This document shows positions 7,107 to 12,639 of a stretch of 15,400 nucleotides of DNA, one piece after another (the first letter of the stretch is position 1; each line of letters starts with the position of its first letter). The DNA lies in the NCBI GenBank assembly GCA_046484845.1, contig JAWOIB010000004.1, positions 1 through 15,400 of the forward strand, read 5' to 3'. A model generated the notes under the pieces. It was not told where the DNA came from. It worked only from the letters and a program-made list of their open reading frames with translations, and searched no databases. The position numbers and the translations under genes were made by a program. This stretch comes from DSBX01 sp046484845. GTDB lineage: Bacteria > Hydrothermota > Tepidihabitantia > Tepidihabitantales > Tepidihabitantaceae.

Positions 7107-8222
7107 TTGGCTCCTTTGCCGCCTAGTGTAGAGAGCGACGCCGGGCAGTCAAGGCGGCAGGCCTGCCGGGACGCCCGACTCTGCCGCCTGGTCGTGTCCG
7201 CCGGCGAGCCGTCCGGCCGGCTCTACGCCGCGCTGGTCGAGACCGCGGTCGCCCGGGCCGCACCGGCCGCGGTCATCCATCGTTTCGATGCCGGCCGGGC
7301 CTGCGGCGCGGTCTTCGGTTTCGTCGAAGGCCTGCGCGCCGCCCCGGCGCTCCGGCGGTCGCTGGCCGAAACCGCCCGGGCGGTCGCGGAACTCCGCCCG
7401 GACCTCGTCCTGCTGGTCGGGTTCTCCGGCTACCACCTCGCGCTCGGCCGGCGCTGCCGCCGGCTCGGCCTGCCGGTCGCGTTCTTCGCCCCGCCCCAAC
7501 TCTGGGCCTGGGGCGGCTGGCGGGCGGGCGCGCTGCGCCGGGCCGCGGATCTGGTCATCTGCCTGTTCGGGTTCGAAGCCAAATGGCTGCGCGCCCGCGG
7601 CATCCCGGCGGAGTTCGCGGGCAACCCGCTCGCAGACCTTGCCCGGCCCGCCGCCGGCCGGGCCGAGACCCTCTCCCGCCTCGGCCTCGCCCCGGCGGAC
7701 CGCTACCTGGCGTTCCTGCCCGGCTCGCGGCCGGCGGAACGTGACTGGCACCGCCCGGTCTTCGACCGGGTCGAAACCCCGGGCCGGCACCGTGTCTGGC
7801 TGCTGCCCGACGAACCGGGCGACCCGGCCGCCCTGCTCGCGGCCGCGGCCGGGCGGTACGACGCGCTCGCCCACGCCGACGCCGCGGTCGTGGTCTCCGG
7901 CACCGCCACGCTCGAGACCGCCCTGCTCGGCACCCCGCAGGTCGCCTGCTACCACCTCTCCCCGGCCACCCGGCTGCTTGCCCGGCTGCTGGTCCGGTCC
8001 CGCCGGTTCGCCCTGCCCAATATCCTGCTCGGCCGGCCGTCGGTCCCGGAACTGCTCGAGCCGACCCCCGCGGCCATCGGCCGCGAGCTCGCCGCGCTGC
8101 TGGCCGACCCCGCCCGGCAAGCCCGGGCCCGGCAGGACGCGCGGGAACTCCGCGCACTGCTCGGCCCGCCCGGCGCGGCCGAACACATCGCCCGGCTGCT
8201 GCTGGACCGGGCCGGGCTTTGA
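7107..8222 (+). CDS. lpxB: LpxB-like lipid-A-disaccharide synthase homologue, divergent
   Basis: LpxB (GT19) joins UDP-diacylglucosamine and lipid X into the lipid A disaccharide at the inner membrane. Family landmarks are clear: VVSAGEPSG (near 29-37), PPQLWAWGG (129-137), FGFEAKW, LPGSR (204-208), VSGTATLE (263-270) and PNILLGR (304-310). It differs where it matters: SGD after the first glycine-rich loop is SGR, the VGIDAPDFN segment of E. coli LpxB is VGFSGYHLA (Ser107 at the reported catalytic Asp), and the stretches after the first loop and after LPGSR are shortened. It may be an altered-specificity or inactive relative. The start is uncertain: the TTG at 7107 lies in the agmatinase promoter and the domain begins only near 7188; no clear start or ribosome-binding site was found between. 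The stop is inside the folE2 promoter. Confidence 0.7.
   Translation: MAPLPPSVESDAGQSRRQACRDARLCRLVVSAGEPSGRLYAALVETAVARAAPAAVIHRFDAGRACGAVFGFVEGLRAAPALRRSLAETARAVAELRPDLVLLVGFSGYHLALGRRCRRLGLPVAFFAPPQLWAWGGWRAGALRRAADLVICLFGFEAKWLRARGIPAEFAGNPLADLARPAAGRAETLSRLGLAPADRYLAFLPGSRPAERDWHRPVFDRVETPGRHRVWLLPDEPGDPAALLAAAAGRYDALAHADAAVVVSGTATLETALLGTPQVACYHLSPATRLLARLLVRSRRFALPNILLGRPSVPELLEPTPAAIGRELAALLADPARQARARQDARELRALLGPPGAAEHIARLLLDRAGL
7125..7152 (-). promoter_or_regulatory. Promoter and ribosome-binding site of agmatinase
   Basis: On the reverse strand TTGACT (7147-7152), a 16-base spacer and TACACT (7125-7130) precede the gene. The transcript should start near 7118, and AAGGAG (7111-7116) serves as Shine-Dalgarno for the ATG at 7105. 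The element lies over the nominal 5' end of the LpxB-like gene on the other strand. Confidence 0.75.
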
Positions 8223-8246
8223 CTTCCGCCCCGCTTCCGATACCCT
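8219..8246 (+). promoter_or_regulatory. Promoter of folE2 (leaderless)
   Basis: TTGACT at 8219-8224, a 16-base spacer and TACCCT at 8241-8246. The stop of the LpxB-like gene (TGA 8220-8222) is within the -35 box. The folE2 ATG at 8253 comes 6 bases after the -10 and has no Shine-Dalgarno, so the message should be leaderless. Confidence 0.7.
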
Positions 8247-8252
8247 TCAAGC

Positions 8253-9059
8253 ATGATCGACATCCGCGACCGCGGTGACACCCGCCGGATACCCATCGAC
8301 AAGGTCGGGGTCCGCGGCCTGCGCTACCCGGTCGTCCTGCTCGACAAGGCCACCAACCGCCAGCACACCGTCGCGACCATCAGCATGTTTGTCAGCCTGC
8401 CCCAGGAATTCCGCGGCACCCGGCTGGGCCGGTTCGTGGAAATCCTCAGCCGCCACCACCGCGAAATCGACATCCACAAGCTCGGCAACATCCTCCGGGA
8501 CATCAGGACCGAACTGGACGCCAAGTCCGCCCACCTCGAGATGGAGTTCCCCTACTTCATCGAGAAACAGGCCCCGGTTTCCGGCGCGCGCGGCCTGATG
8601 GACTACCAGTGCACCGTCGCGGCCGACCTCGACCGGCACTTCCGACTGCGCATCGGCGCGGTCGTGCCGGTCACCACCCTCTGCCCCTGCTCGAAGGAGA
8701 TGGTCGGGGTCGGCGGCCACAACCAGCGCGCGGAAATCCGGGTCACGGCCGAGCCGAAAGGCTTCCTCTGGCTGGAAGACCTCATCGGGCTGGTCGAGGA
8801 CTGCGGCTCGAGCCAGGTCTACTCGCTGCTCAAGCGTGAAGATGAGAGGCATGTCACCAGCCACGCGCTCGCCAACCCGGCGTTTGTCGAGGACGTCGTC
8901 CGCGCGGTCGTCACCCGGCTGCAGGACCATCCCAACGTCGCCGGGTTCGACGTCCGCGTTGTCAGCTACGAGTCCATCCACCACCACGACGCCTGCGCCT
9001 ATGTCCACCGCACCGGTGGCCGGCGCCGGCCGGCGCCCGATGACGACCCTGCTGGTTGA
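8253..9059 (+). CDS. folE2: GTP cyclohydrolase IB (FolE2)
   Basis: This enzyme converts GTP to 7,8-dihydroneopterin triphosphate, the first step toward tetrahydrofolate and some modified bases. It is the metal-flexible alternative to the zinc enzyme FolE. The 268-residue protein carries the family marks TLCPCSKE (Cys144 and Cys146), VGGHNQR (His156) and the C-terminal ESIHHHDACAYV (from 240). The ATG at 8253 is set by the promoter 6 bases upstream and by the usual length. The gene overlaps the next one by 20 bases. Its last bases read TTGACT (9056-9061), like the -35 boxes at other gene ends, but a TAAGCT follows only after 22 bases, so I do not call a promoter there. No zinc-uptake-regulator site was noticed. 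Confidence 0.93.
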   Translation: MIDIRDRGDTRRIPIDKVGVRGLRYPVVLLDKATNRQHTVATISMFVSLPQEFRGTRLGRFVEILSRHHREIDIHKLGNILRDIRTELDAKSAHLEMEFPYFIEKQAPVSGARGLMDYQCTVAADLDRHFRLRIGAVVPVTTLCPCSKEMVGVGGHNQRAEIRVTAEPKGFLWLEDLIGLVEDCGSSQVYSLLKREDERHVTSHALANPAFVEDVVRAVVTRLQDHPNVAGFDVRVVSYESIHHHDACAYVHRTGGRRRPAPDDDPAG

Positions 9060-9621
9060 CTGCTACCCGCCGGGCTGGGAGGGTAAGCTCGCCGCGTACG
9101 TCCGGCTGCTGGAGCCGTTCGGCGCGGTCCGCACCGGCCGGCCCGGGGCGCTCGAACCTGCCGGCGCCGACGCGGTGGTCCTGACCGGCTCCCCGGTGAT
9201 GCTGACCCGTGACGAGCCGCCCGCCCTGCTGCTCGAGCTCCTGCCTGCGCTGGCCGTGCCGGTGTTCGGCATCTGCTTCGGCCACCAACTGCTCGGGGTC
9301 GCCACCGGCGCCCGGGTCGGCCGGCGCGAGTTCTACGAGGCACCCGGCCTGGTCCGGGTCCGCGTTCCCGAGCCGCTCTTCGTCGGCCTGGACCCGGAGC
9401 TGGTGGTGCTGCAGAGCCATGCCGAGCACCTCACCGCCGAGTCGGTGCTCGCCGCCGGCTGGGAGATTCTCGCCGATTCCCGGCTCTGCCCGGTCGAGGC
9501 GATGCGCCACCGCGAGCGTCCCTGGTACGGGGTGCAGTTCCATCCCGAGCAGTCCGGCCGGGCCGGGCGGGCGGTGCTCGAGAACTTCTACCGCCGCGTC
9601 GTGGCGCCGGGCCGGACTTGA
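9040..9621 (+). CDS. Stand-alone class I glutamine amidotransferase (GuaA N-domain-like)
   Basis: This glutaminase domain releases ammonia from glutamine for a partner synthetase. The triad is present: Cys79 in GICFGHQLLG, and His168 and Glu170 in GVQFHPEQ. The middle (PLFVGLDPELVVLQSHAEHL, and CPVEAMRH) is most like the glutaminase part of GMP synthase as found in separate archaeal subunits. Length is 193 residues from the ATG at 9040, chosen because the domain begins at once (TTLLVDCYPPG). It overlaps folE2 by 20 bases in another frame, so translational coupling is likely. If it helps make GMP, it would supply the GTP used by FolE2; this is inference, and no partner synthetase is in the window. 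Its stop lies inside the next -35 box. Confidence 0.8.
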   Translation: MTTLLVDCYPPGWEGKLAAYVRLLEPFGAVRTGRPGALEPAGADAVVLTGSPVMLTRDEPPALLLELLPALAVPVFGICFGHQLLGVATGARVGRREFYEAPGLVRVRVPEPLFVGLDPELVVLQSHAEHLTAESVLAAGWEILADSRLCPVEAMRHRERPWYGVQFHPEQSGRAGRAVLENFYRRVVAPGRT

Positions 9622-9644
9622 CATCCGGCGGGGAGAACTAGAAT
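9618..9644 (+). promoter_or_regulatory. Promoter of the cyclophilin pair
   Basis: TTGACA at 9618-9623 and TAGAAT at 9639-9644, 15 bases apart, one less than elsewhere in the window. The TGA of the amidotransferase (9619-9621) lies in the -35 box. The transcript should start near 9651 and have a leader of about 76 bases. Confidence 0.65.
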
Positions 9645-9726
9645 TGAAAGCAGTCCGGTCCGCACATTTCGCAAGGCGCGGAGAACTATGGTTCATCCGC
9701 GGCAACCCAGCTACGGAGGTAACACA

Positions 9727-10398
9727 ATGCGTCATGTCCTGAGCATCATCGCGCTCCTCGTCCTCATCGCCGGCTGCGGCGCTGAGACCGAGACACCCGC
9801 GGCCGTCACCCCGGAACCGGCCGAACTCGCGGCCGTGCCCGCGACCGGGGATGAACAGCCTGCCCCGGGCGGCGCGCTGTCCGACACGCTGACCGCCGAG
9901 AACCTGCCTGAAGCCCTTTTCCTGACCATCGAGGTCGCGGAGTTCGGCGCGATCAAGGTGAAGTTCCACGCGCAGGACGCGCCCCGGAACGTCACCAACG
10001 TCGCCAACCTCGCCATCAAGGGCTTCTACGACGGCCTGGCCTTCCACCGTATCATCCCGAGCTTCGTGGTCCAGGGTGGCGACCCCAAGGGTGACGGCAC
10101 CGGCGGCCCGGGCTACACCGTCGAGGCCGAGATGAAGCGCAAGCATCTCAAGGGCTCACTGGCGATGGCCCGCACCGGCGACCAGGTCAACCCGGAGCGC
10201 CGTTCCTCCGGCAGCCAGTTCTACCTCTGCCTCGAGGCCCTGCCCCAGCTCGACGCCGGCGGTTACACCGTCATCGGCGACCTGGTCGAGGGCATGGATG
10301 TCCTCGAGCGCATCGGCGCGGTCCAGACCAGCGGCCCGCCCCTGGACCGGCCGGTTGAGCCGGTCGTGATGACCCGGGTTTACGTCACCACCGACTGA
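9727..10398 (+). CDS. Lipoprotein peptidyl-prolyl isomerase (cyclophilin), copy 1
   Basis: This is a cis-trans proline isomerase anchored outside the inner membrane. A lipoprotein signal ends in LIAGC (Cys17) and is followed by a Pro/Glu/Ala-rich linker of about 50 residues, longer than in copy 2. The cyclophilin domain fills residues about 66-223. Catalytic landmarks are FHRIIPSFVVQGGDPKGDGT (Arg, Phe and Gln of the active site) and GSQFYLCL; the human CypA Trp121 position is not Trp. The ATG at 9727 has GGAGGT 7 bases upstream; an in-frame ATG at 9688 would put a polar stretch before the signal and is unlikely. Copy 2 follows 13 bases after the stop, so the two form an operon. It probably helps folding of exported proteins. 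Confidence 0.9.
   Translation: MRHVLSIIALLVLIAGCGAETETPAAVTPEPAELAAVPATGDEQPAPGGALSDTLTAENLPEALFLTIEVAEFGAIKVKFHAQDAPRNVTNVANLAIKGFYDGLAFHRIIPSFVVQGGDPKGDGTGGPGYTVEAEMKRKHLKGSLAMARTGDQVNPERRSSGSQFYLCLEALPQLDAGGYTVIGDLVEGMDVLERIGAVQTSGPPLDRPVEPVVMTRVYVTTD
9925..10398 (+). repeat. Direct duplication, copy 1 (cyclophilin domain)
   Basis: This matches 10532-10999 at an offset of 607 bases, falling to 601 after a two-codon deletion near the end. The longest identical run I found is 71 bases (10159-10229 against 10766-10836), including third codon positions, which suggests recent duplication or gene conversion. Confidence 0.85.
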
Positions 10399-10411
10399 AG
10401 GGACTGTCGAA

Positions 10412-10999
10412 GTGAAGCGCCTGCTGCTCCTTGCCACCGCTCTCATCCTGCTCGCCGGCTGCGGCGTTACGAAAGGAAGGCTCGTGAAGAAACCGGTTGA
10501 GGCCGACCGCCTCCCCGCCGACCTCTACCTCACCATCGAGGTCGCGGAGTTCGGCACCATCAAGATGAAGTTCCACACCCAGGATGCGCCCCAGAACGTC
10601 ACCAACGTCGCCAACCTCGCCATCAAGGGCTTCTACGACGGGCTGGCCTTCCACCGTATCATCCCGGGCTTCGTGGTCCAGGGCGGCGACCCCAAGGGTG
10701 ATGGCACCGGCGGCCCGGGCTACGACGTCGTCGCCGAAATCGGGCGCAAGCACCACAAAGGCTCGCTGGCGATGGCCCGCACCGGCGACCAGGTCAACCC
10801 GGAGCGCCGTTCCTCCGGCAGCCAGTTCTACCTCTGTCTGGACGCCCTGCCCAACCTCGACGCCGGCGGTTACACCGTCATCGGCGACCTGGTCGAAGGT
10901 ATGGACGTGCTCGAGCGCATCGGCGCGGTGCGCACCGGCCAGATGGACCGGCCGGTTGAGCCGGTGGTGATGAAACGGGTCTACGTCACGACCGAGTAG
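10412..10999 (+). CDS. Lipoprotein peptidyl-prolyl isomerase (cyclophilin), copy 2
   Basis: This is a tandem duplicate of the upstream gene, 195 residues from a GTG at 10412. The signal ends in LLAGC (Cys17), and the linker is much shorter (about 23 residues). The cyclophilin domain differs from copy 1 at about 20 of 157 positions by my count, with the active-site FHRIIPGFVVQGG and GSQFYLCL kept. No promoter lies in the 13-base gap, so it is co-transcribed. Its TAG stop (10997-10999) is inside the 3' end of the converging mtnA gene, and its terminator lies wholly within mtnA. The different linkers may set the domain at different distances from the membrane. Confidence 0.9.
   Translation: MKRLLLLATALILLAGCGVTKGRLVKKPVEADRLPADLYLTIEVAEFGTIKMKFHTQDAPQNVTNVANLAIKGFYDGLAFHRIIPGFVVQGGDPKGDGTGGPGYDVVAEIGRKHHKGSLAMARTGDQVNPERRSSGSQFYLCLDALPNLDAGGYTVIGDLVEGMDVLERIGAVRTGQMDRPVEPVVMKRVYVTTE
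10532..10999 (+). repeat. Direct duplication, copy 2 (cyclophilin domain)
   Basis: Partner of 9925-10398. Similarity covers the whole cyclophilin domain and stops at the linker and signal peptide, which differ in sequence and length. Confidence 0.85.
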
Positions 11000-12137
11000 C
11001 GACCGGTTTGGCTTTCCGGCGGCCCGGCTCTACCGGGCCGCCGCTTCTTTCCGCCTGGCTCTCCCCTGCCAGCCGGGAGATGCTCCTCCCGTACGGCCGG
11101 TGCAGGATACCCCGGTCGGTGATGAACGCGGTAACCAGCCGGGCCGGGGTCACGTCGAACGCCGGGTTCAGCGCCCGGGCCCCGGCCGGCGCGGTCCGGC
11201 GGCCGGCAAACCCCAGCACCTCGCCCGGGTCCCGCTGCTCGATCTCGATATCCGCGCCCCGCGCGCAGCCCGGGTCGAAGGTCGAAACCGGCGCCGCGAC
11301 GTAAAACGGCACCCCGGCCTCGCGGGCCAGCACCGCCAGCATCCTCGTCCCCACCTTGTTGGCGGTATCGCCGTTGCGCGCGATGCGGTCCGCCCCGACC
11401 ACCACCAGGTCGCAGTCGCCGATGACGGTAGCCGCCGCGCTGTCCACTATCAGCCGGGCCGGGACCCCGGCCCGCCCGAGCTCCAGCATCGTCAGGCGCG
11501 CGCCCTGCAGCAGGGGTCGGGTCTCGCAGGCGTACACCTGCGGCCGCCGCCCCAGCCGCCGGGCCTCGAACACCACCCCCAACGCGGTGCCCATTCCCGG
11601 CGCGGCCAGCGCACCGGTATTGCAGATGGTGAGAATCATCGCGTCGGGCGGGACCAGCGCCGCCCCGGCCGCGGCCAGCGCACAGGACCTTTCGACCTCC
11701 GCCTGCTCGATGGCCGCCGCGCGTTCGAGCACCGCCCGCCTCAGCCGGTCCCCGGTCAACCCCTCGGCCAGCGGCGCGAGCGTGTCCGCCACCGCCCGGC
11801 CCAGGTTCACCGCGGTCGGCCGCGCCCCGGCCAGCATCCGGCCGGCCCGCGCCAGCCCGGCCCGCAGTTGCCGGTCAGCAAGCCGGTTCGCCTCGACCGC
11901 CAGCCCCCAGGCCGCCGCCACGCCGATCGCGGGCGCGCCCCGGACCGCCAGCGTTCGGATTGCTCCCGCCACCGCCCGGGCGCTCCCCAGGCTCAGCCGA
12001 CGCACCCGGCCGGGCAGCGCCCGCTGGTCAATGATGGTCAGCCGCCCCCGGGAAAACCGAATCGCCCGGAAAACAAAGGAGGGGAGTCGGCTCCCCCCCT
12101 GGTTTCGCAGCGGGCTACTTCTTGCGCCGGACCGCAT
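10986..12137 (-). CDS. mtnA: Methylthioribose-1-phosphate isomerase (MtnA)
   Basis: MtnA converts 5-methylthioribose-1-phosphate to methylthioribulose-1-phosphate in recycling of methylthioadenosine, a by-product of polyamine synthesis. Marks, numbered from the ATG at 12137: RGAPAIGVAAAWG (66-78), ICNTGALAAPG with catalytic Cys172, ETRPLLQGARLT, GADRIARNGDTANKVGT with catalytic Asp250. The core begins near residue 25 (IRFSRGRLTIIDQR). The only standard start is the ATG at 12135-12137, inside the last codons of HU; the added residues 1-24 are encoded across the HU terminator and look unnatural. No ATG, GTG or TTG lies in frame between the terminator and the core, so the start is unresolved. 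No promoter was found; expression probably needs read-through from HU. The 3' end overlaps copy 2 of the cyclophilin by 14 bases. Confidence 0.88.
   Translation of the reverse strand: MRSGARSSPLRNQGGSRLPSFVFRAIRFSRGRLTIIDQRALPGRVRRLSLGSARAVAGAIRTLAVRGAPAIGVAAAWGLAVEANRLADRQLRAGLARAGRMLAGARPTAVNLGRAVADTLAPLAEGLTGDRLRRAVLERAAAIEQAEVERSCALAAAGAALVPPDAMILTICNTGALAAPGMGTALGVVFEARRLGRRPQVYACETRPLLQGARLTMLELGRAGVPARLIVDSAAATVIGDCDLVVVGADRIARNGDTANKVGTRMLAVLAREAGVPFYVAAPVSTFDPGCARGADIEIEQRDPGEVLGFAGRRTAPAGARALNPAFDVTPARLVTAFITDRGILHRPYGRSISRLAGESQAERSGGPVEPGRRKAKPVATRS
11017..11050 (+). terminator. Rho-independent-like terminator of the cyclophilin operon
   Basis: CGGCGGCCCGG (11017-11027) pairs perfectly over 11 bases with CCGGGCCGCCG (11033-11043) around loop CTCTA, followed by CTTCTTT. 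It begins 17 bases after the cyclophilin stop. It lies inside the mtnA coding sequence on the other strand. The U-run is interrupted, so efficiency is uncertain. Confidence 0.7.
12070..12099 (-). terminator. Rho-independent terminator of HU
   Basis: On the reverse strand a 9-pair stem (one G-U), with GGGGAG against CTCCCC as its core and loop CCGA, is followed by TTTGTTTT (12077-12070). The stem starts 15 bases after the HU stop. It falls within the annotated 5' part of mtnA and so may act as an attenuator for it. Confidence 0.85.
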
Positions 12138-12396
12138 CCTTCAGGGCCTTCCCGGCCTTGAACACCGGCCGCTTGCCGGCGGCGATCTTCAGCGCCTGGC
12201 CGGTCTGCGGGTTCCGGCCAGTGCGCGCCTTGGTCTTGCGCACCTCGAAAGTGCCGAAGCCGACCAGCGGAACCTTACCGCCCTTCTTCAGCTCGGCCGT
12301 CACCGCTCCAACGAAGCTGTTGAGCGATACGGTCGCCGCCTTCTTGGAGATCCCGGCTTCCTTTGCTATCTTCGCGACGATCTGCTCTTTGGTCAT
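12115..12396 (-). CDS. hup: HU-family nucleoid DNA-binding protein
   Basis: This small dimeric histone-like protein bends and compacts DNA. The 93 residues match the family along their length: MTKEQIVAKIA at the start, VPLVGFGTFEVRKTKARTG before the DNA-embracing arm GRNPQTG, and KRPVFKAGKALKDAV at the end, with a basic RRKK tail. The ATG at 12396 has a strong GGAGG Shine-Dalgarno. A consensus promoter lies 132 bases upstream, giving a structured leader of about 125 bases. A terminator follows the TAG stop directly. The subtype (HU or IHF-like) cannot be fixed from one subunit. Confidence 0.95.
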   Translation of the reverse strand: MTKEQIVAKIAKEAGISKKAATVSLNSFVGAVTAELKKGGKVPLVGFGTFEVRKTKARTGRNPQTGQALKIAAGKRPVFKAGKALKDAVRRKK

Positions 12397-12518
12397 TGGT
12401 TGTCACCTCCCCTCCGTAACGAGACTGCCACCATCGAACCCGGTGGCTGCGCCTGGCCGAACTTCCTGACGGGTGCACCATCGGCCAGCCACGCGGACAA
12501 CAGGTTCCATGATGGCAT
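12393..12518 (-). CDS. Possible leader ORF upstream of HU (41 codons)
   Basis: An ATG at 12518-12516 lies 9 bases after the HU -10 box, the same spacing as leaderless gyrA. It opens a 41-codon frame that ends with TGA at 12395-12393, overlapping the HU start as ATGA. The predicted peptide (beginning MPSWNLLSAWLADGAP) resembles nothing I know. Two hairpins fall within the frame, so its translation could alter leader folding. Open frames of this length occur by chance in GC-rich DNA. Confidence 0.25.
   Translation of the reverse strand: MPSWNLLSAWLADGAPVRKFGQAQPPGSMVAVSLRRGGDNQ
12427..12492 (-). promoter_or_regulatory. Structured 5' leader of HU with two competing hairpins
   Basis: Reading the mRNA, hairpin A pairs GTGGCT-GGCCGA (12492-12481) with TCGGCC (12460-12455) and AGCCAC (12448-12443): 12 pairs with a 6-base bulge and a 20-base loop. 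Hairpin B pairs GCCACC with GGTGGC (12447-12442 and 12432-12427). They share bases 12443-12447, so they cannot form together. The Shine-Dalgarno lies just downstream. The arrangement resembles an attenuator or riboswitch expression platform but matches no known class that I can recall. Confidence 0.4.
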
Positions 12519-12527
12519 TACGGCACG

Positions 12528-12555
12528 ACTATAGCGGGTTTGCCCGCACTGTCAA
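12528..12555 (-). promoter_or_regulatory. Strong promoter of HU with palindromic spacer
   Basis: On the reverse strand TTGACA (12555-12550), 16 bases and TATAGT (12533-12528): almost perfect sigma70 consensus. The spacer contains the inverted repeat GCGGG-CAAA-CCCGC (12547-12534), which could be a repressor site placed between the two boxes. Confidence 0.85.
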
Positions 12556-12639
12556 GCGGAAAATCAATGCTGGCGCGGGTTCGCCGACCGTGGGCGCCGC
12601 GAGCGCTTGCCGGCAAAGGTCCGGCCGGCCGCCGGCTCG

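Noticed and set aside
9056..9089. Promoter at the end of folE2 (TTGACT 9056, TAAGCT 9084)
   Set aside because: The spacing is 22 bases and the boxes fall inside the amidotransferase coding sequence with no suitable start following.
12425..12450. tRNA-like GGGTTCGA in the HU leader
   Set aside because: It resembles a T-loop, but no acceptor, anticodon or D-arm can be folded around it.
12427..12492. ZTP (pfl) riboswitch upstream of HU
   Set aside because: CGTGGCTGGC and CCACCGGG recall parts of the motif, but the order, spacing and remaining conserved bases do not fit and the downstream gene is not a folate or purine gene.
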